A stretch of DNA of 47,742 nt from positions 1 through 47,742 of the forward strand of contig JAUEPE010000052.1 of the NCBI GenBank assembly GCA_030403585.1, read 5' to 3'. Positions 1-7,514 of this stretch are shown here, one piece after another. Source of the stretch: Frankia sp. RB7. GTDB lineage: Bacteria; Pseudomonadota; Alphaproteobacteria; Rhizobiales; Xanthobacteraceae. Under the pieces are notes generated by a model that saw only the letters and a list, made by a program, of their open reading frames with translations, was not told the origin of the DNA and did no database searches. A program made the translations under genes and the position numbers. Position 1 is the first letter of the stretch. Every line of letters starts with the position of its first letter.

Positions 1-331
1 TCACTGTCGAGGGCGCCGGAACTCCTTGCTGCCCCATATCCTTCAGCCGCCTGGCGATCTTCCGCCCGCCCCAGGCCGGATGCTCGGCTCGCACCGAAAG
101 CACGGCGTCCTCTGTCGTCGCAACGCTGCGCGCCGGCGACGTCTGTGGCCGCCGCGACTGCTCTTGAAGCCCGCTCGTCCCGGCCGTTCGCCAACGCTCC
201 AGCCACTTGTAGCCGGTCGTCGGACTGATACCGAACCGACGGCACAACTGCCGAACATTGGCTCCCTCTTCCGAGGCCAGCATCACAAACTCCGATCTTG
301 CGTCCATCCGGGACACCTCGTGGAACGGCAT
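1..331 (-). CDS. IS481-family transposase, N-terminal part (runs off the window)
   Basis: The minus strand reads open from an ATG at 331-329 to the window edge, about 110 residues. It begins MPFHEVSRMDARSEFV and contains a helix-turn-helix (NVRQLCRRFGISPTTGYKWLE) at about residues 25-44. A linker rich in Arg, Ser and Pro follows, then EHPAWGGRKIARRL. This N-terminal architecture is typical of IS481/IS3-like transposases, in which a DDE integrase core would follow; that core lies outside the window. Whether the element is intact cannot be judged here. Its end probably lies a short way upstream of the start codon, near 350-400. The element abuts the 571-5289 operon and could have separated it from upstream genes or a promoter. 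Confidence 0.8.
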   Translation of the reverse strand, partial: MPFHEVSRMDARSEFVMLASEEGANVRQLCRRFGISPTTGYKWLERWRTAGTSGLQEQSRRPQTSPARSVATTEDAVLSVRAEHPAWGGRKIARRLKDMGQQGVPAPSTV

Positions 332-349
332 CCGACAGCCTCCTTATTG

Positions 350-400
350 AGCTGTCGAAAGTGTCCACGATGTCTCCGAACACCCGTCCACCATCTCCCC
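350..400. mobile_element. Probable terminal region of the IS481-type element
   Basis: Just upstream of the transposase start are two similar short blocks, gtgtccacgatgtc and ccgtccaccatctc, separated by a few bases. Short blocks of this kind often sit at IS481 ends. The exact boundary and any target duplication cannot be set, because the other end is outside the window. Confidence 0.35.
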
Positions 401-430
401 GGTCTGAACACCCTGCGGGGGAGGGCTGGG

Positions 431-519
431 GAGAGGGTTTCTCCGCTCGCGAGAACCCCCAAGAGGAGAAAACCCTCACCCTGCACTTCGTGCCGACCTC
501 TCCCGCAAGCGGGAGAGGT
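431..519. repeat. Intergenic palindromic repeat, two stem-loops
   Basis: Two hairpins occur in tandem. The first pairs gagggtttctcc (433-444) with ggagaaaaccctc (465-477), with one bulged A. The second is perfect: acctctcccgc (496-506), a two-base centre, and gcgggagaggt (509-519). The sequence is GC-rich with no T-run, so it looks like a dispersed intergenic palindrome of the kind common in Bradyrhizobium, not a terminator. It lies between the insertion sequence and the first gene of the catabolic operon. Confidence 0.6.
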
Positions 520-570
520 GTACCGCCTCCGCGGCCGCACTAACGTCACTAACGATCATTCGGGTGCACT

Positions 571-1968
571 ATGGCGCCGCGCCTGAAGCTGCGAGACATT
601 GCCTTCTTCGAACGTCCCGTTCATTTCGCGCGGCCGTTCCGCTTTGGCGCGATCACCATCAACGCGACACCGCAGCTGTTCGTGCGAGTCGAGATCGAGG
701 TCGAGGGCAGGGGTGTTGCGGTCGGCGCCTGCGCCGAGATGCTGGTGCCAAAATGGTTCGACAAGCGGCCGGAACTGTCGCCGGCGCAGACGGTGGACGG
801 CCTGCGGCGCTCGCTGGAGATCGCCCGCGGGCTATATCTGGCGAGCACCGGATTCCAGACGGCGTTCGATCTGCATGCCTCCTGCATCGGGGCCCAGATC
901 GCGACGTGCGCGAAAAAGAACGTTCCGGCTTTGGCCGCGGCCTATGGACCGGCGGAGATCGACAAGGCGATCATCGATGCGCTGCTCCGCGGCGTTGAGA
1001 CCAACTTCTTCGACGGGATGGCCGACAATATCGCGGGCATCGATGCGCGGCTCTCGCCCGACCTGAAGGAAGCGGATCTCACGACGTTTCTCGCCGGTCG
1101 CAAGCCACTGCCACGCGTGGCGATCAGGCATACTGTCGGCCTCGATGATATCATCGAAGGCGAGGGCGGTGTTGCCGATGCCCAGGAAAACGCTGGCGCG
1201 AATTACTTCAAGCTGAAACTATCCGGCGATCCCGCGGCCGATGCCGCGCGCTTGACGCGCATCGGCAAGGAACTCGATACGCTCGGGCGCGCTTACAAGG
1301 TGACGCTCGATGCCAACGAGCAATATGCCGACCTTGCCGCGCTGCAGGCGTTGATCGATCGGCTCGATCGCGAACCCGCGCTGCGGTCGATCTCGTCAAG
1401 ATTGCTTTATATCGAGCAGCCGATGCCGCGCGACATCACCCGGCAGACGCCGCTCGGCTCGCTTGCCGCACGCGGCTTCATCATCGACGAGGCCGACGAT
1501 TCCTACGACGCATTCCCCGCGGCGCGGGCGCTCGGCTATCACGGCATTTCCTCGAAATCCTGCAAGGGCCTCTACAAATCCATCGTCAACGCGACACGCG
1601 CGGCGAAATGGAGCGCAGGCGGCGAAAAGTTCTTCGTCACCGGCGAGGACCTCACCTGCCAGGCCGGCATCGCCGTGCAGCAGGACCTCGCGCTCGGTGC
1701 CTTCATCGGCGTGACCCATGCCGAGCGAAACGGTCATCACTATGTCGACGGTTTTGGCGAGACGCCGGCCGCGGAAGCGCGTGCCTTCGCGACCGCGCAT
1801 CCCGATCTTTATGCCGATTCCGGGGATGGCATCCGGCTTTCCATTCACAACGGCGATCTCCTGACGGGATCGCTTCATGCTGCGGGCTTTGCGACGTCGG
1901 TCCATCCGGACTGGTCGGCGCTCCGCCCGCTCGAACAGCCAAGATCACTTAAGGAGCAATTGGCATGA
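571..1968 (+). CDS. Enolase-superfamily (mandelate racemase/muconate lactonizing-like) protein
   Basis: A 465-residue protein with enolase-superfamily signatures. A KLK pair (K214, K216) is followed by probable Mg2+ ligands D247 in VTLDANEQ, E282 in YIEQP and D306/E307 in IIDEADD. A late histidine-rich segment THAERNGHHYVDG closes the barrel. Members of this superfamily abstract a proton alpha to a carboxylate, so a sugar-acid dehydratase or racemase is plausible, though the substrate cannot be read from sequence. It is somewhat longer than a typical 370-400 residue MR/MLE enzyme, because the N-terminal capping region is extended. Its stop overlaps the next start by four bases (ATGA), showing translational coupling to the oxidoreductase. 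It is the first gene after the insertion element. Confidence 0.8.
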   Translation: MAPRLKLRDIAFFERPVHFARPFRFGAITINATPQLFVRVEIEVEGRGVAVGACAEMLVPKWFDKRPELSPAQTVDGLRRSLEIARGLYLASTGFQTAFDLHASCIGAQIATCAKKNVPALAAAYGPAEIDKAIIDALLRGVETNFFDGMADNIAGIDARLSPDLKEADLTTFLAGRKPLPRVAIRHTVGLDDIIEGEGGVADAQENAGANYFKLKLSGDPAADAARLTRIGKELDTLGRAYKVTLDANEQYADLAALQALIDRLDREPALRSISSRLLYIEQPMPRDITRQTPLGSLAARGFIIDEADDSYDAFPAARALGYHGISSKSCKGLYKSIVNATRAAKWSAGGEKFFVTGEDLTCQAGIAVQQDLALGAFIGVTHAERNGHHYVDGFGETPAAEARAFATAHPDLYADSGDGIRLSIHNGDLLTGSLHAAGFATSVHPDWSALRPLEQPRSLKEQLA

Positions 1969-3116
1969 CGACCCAACGCCTCGGCCTCATCATGAACGGC
2001 GTCACCGGCCGCATGGGGCTCAACCAGCATCTGATCCGCTCGATTGTTGCGATCCGCGACCAGGGCGGCGTTCGCTTGAAGAACGGCGACCGCATCATGC
2101 CCGATCCGATCCTGGTCGGCCGCAGCGCCGAGAAGGTCGAAGGCCTCGCCAAGCGCTTCAACATCACGCGCTGGACCACGGATCTTGACGCCGCGCTTGC
2201 CGACAAGAACGACACCATGTTCTTCGATGCTGCGACCACGCAGGCGCGGCCCGGTCTACTGACCCAGGCCATCAATGCCGGCAAGCACGTCTATTGCGAG
2301 AAGCCGATCGCGACGAACTTCGAGGAAGCGCTTGAAGTCGTCAAGCTCGCCAATTCCAAGGGCGTCAAGCACGGCACGGTGCAGGACAAGCTGTTCCTGC
2401 CGGGCCTGAAGAAGATCGCCTTCCTGCGCGATTCCGGCTTCTTCGGTCGCATCCTCTCGGTGCGCGGCGAGTTCGGCTATTGGGTGTTCGAGGGCGGCTG
2501 GCAGGAGGCGCAGCGGCCGTCCTGGAACTACCGCGACGAGGACGGCGGCGGCATCATTCTGGACATGGTTTGCCACTGGCGCTACGTGCTCGACAATCTC
2601 TTCGGCAACGTCCAGAGCGTGGTCTGCATCGGCAACACCGATATCCCCGAGCGTTTCGACGAGCAGGGCAAGAAGTACAAGGCGACCGCGGACGATTCCG
2701 CCTACGCGACCTTCCAGCTCGAGGGTGGCGTCATCGCCCACATCAACATGTCCTGGGTCACGCGCGTCTATCGCGACGACCTCGTCACCTTCCAGGTCGA
2801 CGGCACGCACGGCTCGGCGGTCGCAGGCCTCACCGACTGCATGATCCAGGCGCGGCAGGCGACGCCCCGGCCGGTGTGGAATCCCGACGAGAAGCGGCTG
2901 CATGATTTTTACGGCGACTGGCAGAAGCTGCCGGACAACGTCACCTACGACAATGGCTTCAAGGAGCAGTGGGAGATGTTCATTCGCCACGTCTACGAGG
3001 ATGCGCCGTACAAGTTCACGCTGCTCGAAGGCGTCAAGGGCGTGCAACTCGCCGAATGCGCGCTGAAGAGCTGGAGGGAGCGGCGCTGGATCGACGTCGC
3101 CCCGATCAAGGCCTGA
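1965..3116 (+). CDS. Gfo/Idh/MocA-family NAD(P)-dependent oxidoreductase
   Basis: A 383-residue two-domain protein. The N-terminal Rossmann part begins LGLIMNGVTGRMG, and the family hallmark EKP (K113, in YCEKPIATNF) marks the catalytic lysine. The C-terminal alpha/beta domain carries the GGGIILDMVCHW segment (about residues 196-207), where the conserved Asp/His pair of the family lies. Such enzymes oxidise or reduce cyclic sugars, inositols and related polyols. An unusual feature is the insert VAIRDQGGVRLKNGDRIMPDPILVG between the nucleotide loop and the second strand. It is coupled to the upstream enolase-like gene by a four-base overlap, and the two probably act in succession on one substrate. 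Confidence 0.85.
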   Translation: MTTQRLGLIMNGVTGRMGLNQHLIRSIVAIRDQGGVRLKNGDRIMPDPILVGRSAEKVEGLAKRFNITRWTTDLDAALADKNDTMFFDAATTQARPGLLTQAINAGKHVYCEKPIATNFEEALEVVKLANSKGVKHGTVQDKLFLPGLKKIAFLRDSGFFGRILSVRGEFGYWVFEGGWQEAQRPSWNYRDEDGGGIILDMVCHWRYVLDNLFGNVQSVVCIGNTDIPERFDEQGKKYKATADDSAYATFQLEGGVIAHINMSWVTRVYRDDLVTFQVDGTHGSAVAGLTDCMIQARQATPRPVWNPDEKRLHDFYGDWQKLPDNVTYDNGFKEQWEMFIRHVYEDAPYKFTLLEGVKGVQLAECALKSWRERRWIDVAPIKA

Positions 3117-3138
3117 GCCATAGGATAAATATCGATGC

Positions 3139-3218
3139 CGTCATTGCGAGCGAAGCGAAGCAATCCAGAGACTCTCCGCGGAGGCATTCTGGATTGCTTC
3201 GCTTCGCTCGCAATGACG
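3139..3218. repeat. Long palindromic intergenic repeat (family A, intact copy)
   Basis: The left arm starts cgtcattgcgagcgaag at 3139 and runs through gcaatccag. The right arm (3189-3218) is its near-perfect complement, ending caatgacg. The arms are about 30 bases each, with a 20-base centre. It sits between two genes of the same operon, so the transcript would carry a large hairpin. A damaged copy occurs at 47507-47660. This is a dispersed repeat, not a terminator, because no T-run follows. Confidence 0.85.
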
Positions 3219-3235
3219 GGGAGAGGTCTGAAATC

Positions 3236-4426
3236 ATGAACAAGCCCGTCCTGCCCATGTCATCACTGTCGCTCAAGCTACCCAAGGCCGATCGCTCGAT
3301 CGAGACGTATCGGCTCGCTGCGTCACGAACATTTCCCGTGAAGCTCGGGGGACCGCTGAACCGCATCGCCTTCTCGGCCGTCCACACGGTCGTCGATCCC
3401 TTCGCGGACAATGATCCCTGGCTCTCGGCTGCCGTCGACTGGGACAAGACCATCGCCTTCCGCGAGCATGTCTGGGACCTCGGTCTCGGCGTTGCGGAGG
3501 CCATGGACACCGCGCAGCGCGGCATGGGGCTGGACTGGCCGACGTCGCTGGAGCTGATCACGCGGTCGGTGGGCGCCGCCAAGCGGCGTAACGCGTTGGT
3601 GTTTTCGGGTGCCGGTACCGACCATCTTGCGGTCGAGGACGCCAAGACCATCGACGACGTGATCCGCGCCTATGAGGAGCAGCTCTCTGCGGTCGAAAAG
3701 GTCGGCGGTCGTATCATCCTGATGGCCTCGCGCGCGCTGGCAAAAATTGGTCGCGGCGCCGACGACTACGCCAAGGTCTACAACCGCGTGCTGTCGCAGG
3801 TCCGTGAACCCGTGATCATCCACTGGCTCGGCGATATGTTCGATCCTGCCCTGACGGGATATTGGGGCACCAAGGATCTCGACAAGGCGATGGACGTCGC
3901 TGTGGCCATCATCAATAACAACGCCGCCAAGGTCGACGGCGTCAAGGTGTCCTTGCTCGACAAGCAGCGCGAGATCGACATGCGTCGTCGTTTGGACAAA
4001 CGCATCAAGATGTACACCGGCGACGACTTCAATTATGCGGAGCTGATTGCCGGCGACGAGCAGGGTTTTTCGCACGCGCTGCTCGGCATTTTCGATGCGA
4101 TTGCACCGGCGGCGTCGTATGCGCTGTCGCGTCTCGCGGCCGGCGATGAGATCGGTTTCCATGACGTGCTCGGGCCGACCGTCCCGCTGTCGCGCCACAT
4201 CTTCAAGGCGCCGACGCGCTTCTACAAGACCGGCGTGGTGTTCATGGCGTATCTCAACGGCCATCAGGATCATTTCACCATGGTCGGCGGCCAGGAGAGC
4301 GCGCGCTCGATGCTGCATCTGGCCGAGCTGTTCCGGCTGGCCGATCAAGCCGGTCTGCTCGCCAACCCTGAATTGGCGACGCGACGGATGAAGACCGTGC
4401 TGGCTTCGCACGGGATTGACTCCTGA
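3236..4426 (+). CDS. DUF993 family protein (dihydrodipicolinate synthase/aldolase-like)
   Basis: A 396-residue protein starting MNKPVLPMSS. I chose the ATG at 3236 because sequence further upstream in this frame is the palindromic repeat. The body resembles DUF993, a family remotely related to class I aldolases of the DHDPS/NAL type. The segment AAKVDGVKVSLLDK looks like the strand bearing the Schiff-base lysine, and EPVIIHWLGDMFDPALTGYWG is another conserved block. The reaction is not established. In context it could perform the carbon-carbon cleavage step after oxidation, isomerisation and dehydration of a sugar. Its last base is shared with the next start codon (TGATG). Confidence 0.75.
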   Translation: MNKPVLPMSSLSLKLPKADRSIETYRLAASRTFPVKLGGPLNRIAFSAVHTVVDPFADNDPWLSAAVDWDKTIAFREHVWDLGLGVAEAMDTAQRGMGLDWPTSLELITRSVGAAKRRNALVFSGAGTDHLAVEDAKTIDDVIRAYEEQLSAVEKVGGRIILMASRALAKIGRGADDYAKVYNRVLSQVREPVIIHWLGDMFDPALTGYWGTKDLDKAMDVAVAIINNNAAKVDGVKVSLLDKQREIDMRRRLDKRIKMYTGDDFNYAELIAGDEQGFSHALLGIFDAIAPAASYALSRLAAGDEIGFHDVLGPTVPLSRHIFKAPTRFYKTGVVFMAYLNGHQDHFTMVGGQESARSMLHLAELFRLADQAGLLANPELATRRMKTVLASHGIDS

Positions 4427-5289
4427 TGCGCGATTTCTCGTCCGACCACCGCTGGCTGTCGCTGAACACGGCGACAGTCCGCAAGCAGGGTGACCTCGTT
4501 CAGATCATCGAGGCCTGCGCCAGGCACGGCATCCGCGCCATCGATCCCTGGCGCGATCAAGTCGCGACCGTCGGTCTCGACCGTGCGGTGCGCGCCGTGC
4601 GTGATGCCGGCCTGGATCTCTCAGGCTATTGCCGCGGCGGCATGTTCACCTCGGATGCATCACGCCGCACCGAAGTGCGTGACGACAACCGCCGCTGCGT
4701 CGACGAAGCCAAGGCGCTGGGCGCTCCCTGCATCGTGCTGGTCGTCGGCGGCCTGCCGCAATTTTCGCGGCCCGGCAGCGAGGCGTCGAAGGATATCGTG
4801 GCGGCGCGCGGACAGGTCGAGGAAGCCCTTGCCGACATGCTCGACTACGCCAAGCAGGCAAACCTTCCGCTGGCGATCGAACCCTTGCATCCGGCTTACG
4901 CGGCCGACCGCGCCTGCGTGAACACCACCAAGCAGGCACTCGACATCTGTGACCGGCTCGATCCCGGCCGCAGCGGCATGCTCGGCGTCGCGCTCGACGT
5001 CTATCATATCTGGTGGGACCCGGAGCTGATGGGCCAGATCGTGCGGGCCGGCAAGGACCGGTTGCTCGCGTTCCACGTCTGCGACTGGCTGGTGCCGACC
5101 AAGGACATCCTCAACGACCGCGGCATGATGGGTGACGGCGTTATCGACATCAAACCGGTGCGCGCAGCCGTCGAGGCGCAGGATTTTGCCGGCTATTCGG
5201 AGATCGAGATTTTTTCGAACGATTGGTGGAATAGTCCGATGGACGAGGTGCTGCGCACCTGCATCGAACGGCACCGGACGGTGGTGTAG
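4426..5289 (+). CDS. Sugar phosphate isomerase/epimerase-like TIM barrel
   Basis: A 287-residue protein of the xylose-isomerase-like TIM-barrel superfamily. Recognisable blocks are LVVGGLPQFSRPGS, LAIEPLHPAYAADRACVNT with the metal-binding Glu, GVALDVYHIWWDPEL with Asp and His, and FHVCDWLVPTKDILNDRGMMGDGVIDIKP. The acidic C-terminal block YSEIEIFSNDWW supplies the last metal ligand. These positions match the divalent-metal site of keto/aldose isomerases, epimerases and 2-keto-inositol dehydratases. It overlaps the DUF993 gene by one base, so it belongs to the same operon. The partner oxidoreductase two genes upstream suggests an oxidise-then-isomerise scheme, which is inference. Confidence 0.8.
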   Translation: MRDFSSDHRWLSLNTATVRKQGDLVQIIEACARHGIRAIDPWRDQVATVGLDRAVRAVRDAGLDLSGYCRGGMFTSDASRRTEVRDDNRRCVDEAKALGAPCIVLVVGGLPQFSRPGSEASKDIVAARGQVEEALADMLDYAKQANLPLAIEPLHPAYAADRACVNTTKQALDICDRLDPGRSGMLGVALDVYHIWWDPELMGQIVRAGKDRLLAFHVCDWLVPTKDILNDRGMMGDGVIDIKPVRAAVEAQDFAGYSEIEIFSNDWWNSPMDEVLRTCIERHRTVV

Positions 5290-5309
5290 CTTGCGGCGCG
5301 CTGACGTGC

Positions 5310-5396
5310 GTAGGATGGTTGAGCTCTTGCGAAACCCATCGTCCTGACTGCTAGGATGAAGTTTGATGGGTTTCGCAAGAGCTCAACCCATCCTAC
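5310..5396. repeat. Long palindromic intergenic repeat (family B)
   Basis: The left arm gtaggatggttgagctcttg... (5310-5340) pairs with the right arm gatgggtttcgcaagagctc... ending cctac (5365-5396). That is about 31 bases per arm with a 24-base centre. It lies 20 bases after the isomerase-like gene and before the phosphofructokinase gene. With no T-run, it may be an mRNA-stabilising or dispersed element more than a terminator. A fragment with the same gtaggatggg core occurs near 6691. Confidence 0.8.
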
Positions 5397-5448
5397 GAGC
5401 TGTCACAGTCCACGGGCGGCACAGCCAGAACCAAGTCATAGAGGATCC

Positions 5449-6605
5449 ATGGCATCAATCGTCATCGCCCAGGGCGGCGGCCCCACCGCCGTGATCAACC
5501 AGACCCTGTGTGGCGCCATCCTTGCCGCGCGCAGGCATGATCCGTCCTTGCGCATTCTGGGCGCGCGCTATGGTGTGCGAGGCCTGACGCAGGGGAACGT
5601 CGTCGACCTCTCCACCATGCCCGAGGCCGAACTCCGCCGCCTCGGCAACACGCCCAATTCGGCTCTCGGATCGACCCGCGACAAACCAGATTCTGGCGCA
5701 TGCTCTGATATCCTCGCGGCTCTGGACCGGCTGGGCGCCCGCGCCTTTGTCTATATTGGCGGCAACGACACCGCCGGAACGCTCGAACTGCTGCGACAGC
5801 AGTCAAGTGGCCCCTGCCACTTCGTGCATGCCCCCAAGACCATCGATAACGACCTGATGGCGAACGATCACGTCCCCGGCTTCATCTCGGCAGCCGCTTT
5901 CGTCGCCAACGCCCTTGTCAGCGTCGATCTCGATTTTCGCGCCATGCCCGGCATCTATGTAGCCATCGTCATGGGCCGCCATGCCGGTTTCCTCTCCGCC
6001 GCGGCCGCAGGCTGGCAGCAATCGCCCGACGATGCTCCGCATCTGATCTACACGCCGGAAAAGCCGTTCTCGGTGGTTCAGTCCTCGACGACGTCGATGC
6101 GGTTTACACGCGGCTGGGCCGCTGCATCGTCTCGATGTCCGAGGGAGTGCAGGACGAAGCCGGCCGGCCTCTCGCCGAGGCGCTGGTGGGCGCGGCCGTC
6201 GAGCGCGACGCCCATGGCAATCTGCAATTGACCGGCGGTGATCTCGGCATCGAGATCCAGAAAGCGCTGAAATCGCGTTTTCCTAAAGCGCGGGCGCGTG
6301 TCGACACGCTGGGCTATCTGCCACGCGGATATGTCGGCGTGATCGACGAAACTGACCGCAAGGAGGCTTTCGATGCTGGCGCATTTGCCGCGCAAAGCGC
6401 CTTGACCGGCAGCGGCTCGGTGGTGCTGCATTATGACGGCGAGCGTATCGAACCTCGGCTCGTGCCGCTCGATCGCGTGGCTGGCAAGACACGCCATATG
6501 CCCGACGATTTCCTTGTCGGCAGCAATACCGTTTCGGAAGAAGGACGGCGCTATTTTCGGCGGCTTCTACCCAAGCGGCCTGACATCTTCCCGCCGTTCG
6601 TGTGA
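5449..6605 (+). pseudogene. PPi-type 6-phosphofructokinase, interrupted by a one-base frameshift
   Basis: The frame from ATG 5449 gives MASIVIAQGGGPTAVIN, then IGGNDTAGT (residues about 103-111), PKTIDND (129-135, D133 the likely catalytic base) and MGRHAGFLSAAAAG. These are hallmarks of the PPi-dependent phosphofructokinase group, and Lys in PKTIDND is the usual PPi-type marker. At about 6079-6084 the reading frame must move to continue the family sequence (LDDVDAVYTRLGRCIVSMSEG...). That second frame then runs to the stop at 6603-6605 (DIFPPFV). Restoring one base would give about 385 residues, normal for the family. Without it, translation ends at 6231 with a scrambled tail. It could be a genuine pseudogene or a sequencing slip at a short T run. 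Confidence 0.8.
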
Positions 6606-6830
6606 AATTGCCGGAGAGAGCATTCTCAACATGAGGCCCCTGGGAATGTTCTTTGGCGTAACCGTAGACGTCCGCTCGTGGCGGACGGCCTGTAGGATGG
6701 GTGATCGCGCGTTTGGCGCTGATTTCTCCGGCAAGTCAAAGGGTTCGACGGATTCACACGCCATTTTCGGCCAACCCATGCTCTACTGTGCATGGGGTTG
6801 TTTTCGACTTTTTGGGTCGGCCGAGGCTAA
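6606..6830. other. Convergent intergenic region with a partial repeat
   Basis: No convincing gene is present. A seven-base stem (cgtccgc, 6669-6675, with gcggacg, 6681-6687) lacks a T-run. A gtaggatggg motif near 6692 resembles the arm of the 5310-5396 repeat, and acccatg near 6775 may be the degenerate other arm. Confidence 0.4.
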
Positions 6831-7508
6831 TCAGGAGTCCTGCCTGCGATGCTCGATCTCGAGCGTAACGAGGCGCGCCAGCAAAGTCGCCGGATAGAGC
6901 TGGCCGAAGATGGCTTCCATGTTGCACAGGCTCCGGGCAACCGGATGCAGCGGAGCGACGTCGCCATATCCGGTCGTGGTCATCGTCGCGAAGCTGAAAT
7001 AGATGACCTCGCTTGCGAGCCTGGGACTGTCTTCCACCTTCATGCTGACGAAGGCGTCCGCATCGAGCGAACCGATGAAGGTGTAGAGGGCCGCGAAGAT
7101 GATCGCGACCGTCAGATAAAGCAGGATCGCGCCGATCACGCGATGATAGGTTACGCGCCCCGGCGCAAAAGTCTGGCGCGCGACCGCCCAGGCCATCGTC
7201 GCGCCCACGATGAACCACGAACCCGCGAACAGGTTGAGGTCGAGAATGGACGGCGATTTGATCCGCAGGATCGCGCCGGTCACGATCATGCCGAGCGCGA
7301 TCAGCATGCCGATGACTGCGACCGGGCTGCCTGATATCACGAAGATGCCACAGACCAGCAGCAGCGCCAGCACGAGCTCGGACACCTGGAATGCAAAAAG
7401 CCCGAGCGCCTGCAACGGCGAGATCACGAACATCATGATCACCAGCAGCACGGTCAGTACCGTCAAGGCTGGATCAGCCCAGCGTTCGCGCAATTGATCG
7501 ATGTTCAT
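6831..7508 (-). CDS. Potassium-channel-like membrane protein
   Basis: A 225-residue, strongly hydrophobic protein. Likely membrane segments lie at about residues 15-33, 44-60, 61-80, 93-110, 125-145 and 195-215. The pore signature TMTTTGYGD (176-183) lies just before the last segment and is the K+ selectivity filter. No voltage-sensor arginine ladder and no RCK/TrkA regulatory domain is visible, so it resembles a small Ion_trans_2-type channel. It ends with a short charged tail. The start is six bases downstream of the P450 stop on the same strand, so the two are probably co-transcribed. The functional link to a P450 is unclear. Confidence 0.85.
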   Translation of the reverse strand: MNIDQLRERWADPALTVLTVLLVIMMFVISPLQALGLFAFQVSELVLALLLVCGIFVISGSPVAVIGMLIALGMIVTGAILRIKSPSILDLNLFAGSWFIVGATMAWAVARQTFAPGRVTYHRVIGAILLYLTVAIIFAALYTFIGSLDADAFVSMKVEDSPRLASEVIYFSFATMTTTGYGDVAPLHPVARSLCNMEAIFGQLYPATLLARLVTLEIEHRRQDS

Positions 7509-7514
7509 GACGCC

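Noticed and set aside
6669..6687. Hairpin downstream of the phosphofructokinase gene as a terminator
   Set aside because: The stem is only seven base pairs and no T-run follows on either strand.
6433..6897. A 154-residue plus-strand frame over the end of the phosphofructokinase gene and the intergenic region
   Set aside because: It overlaps the restored phosphofructokinase frame and the channel gene and has no recognisable domain.
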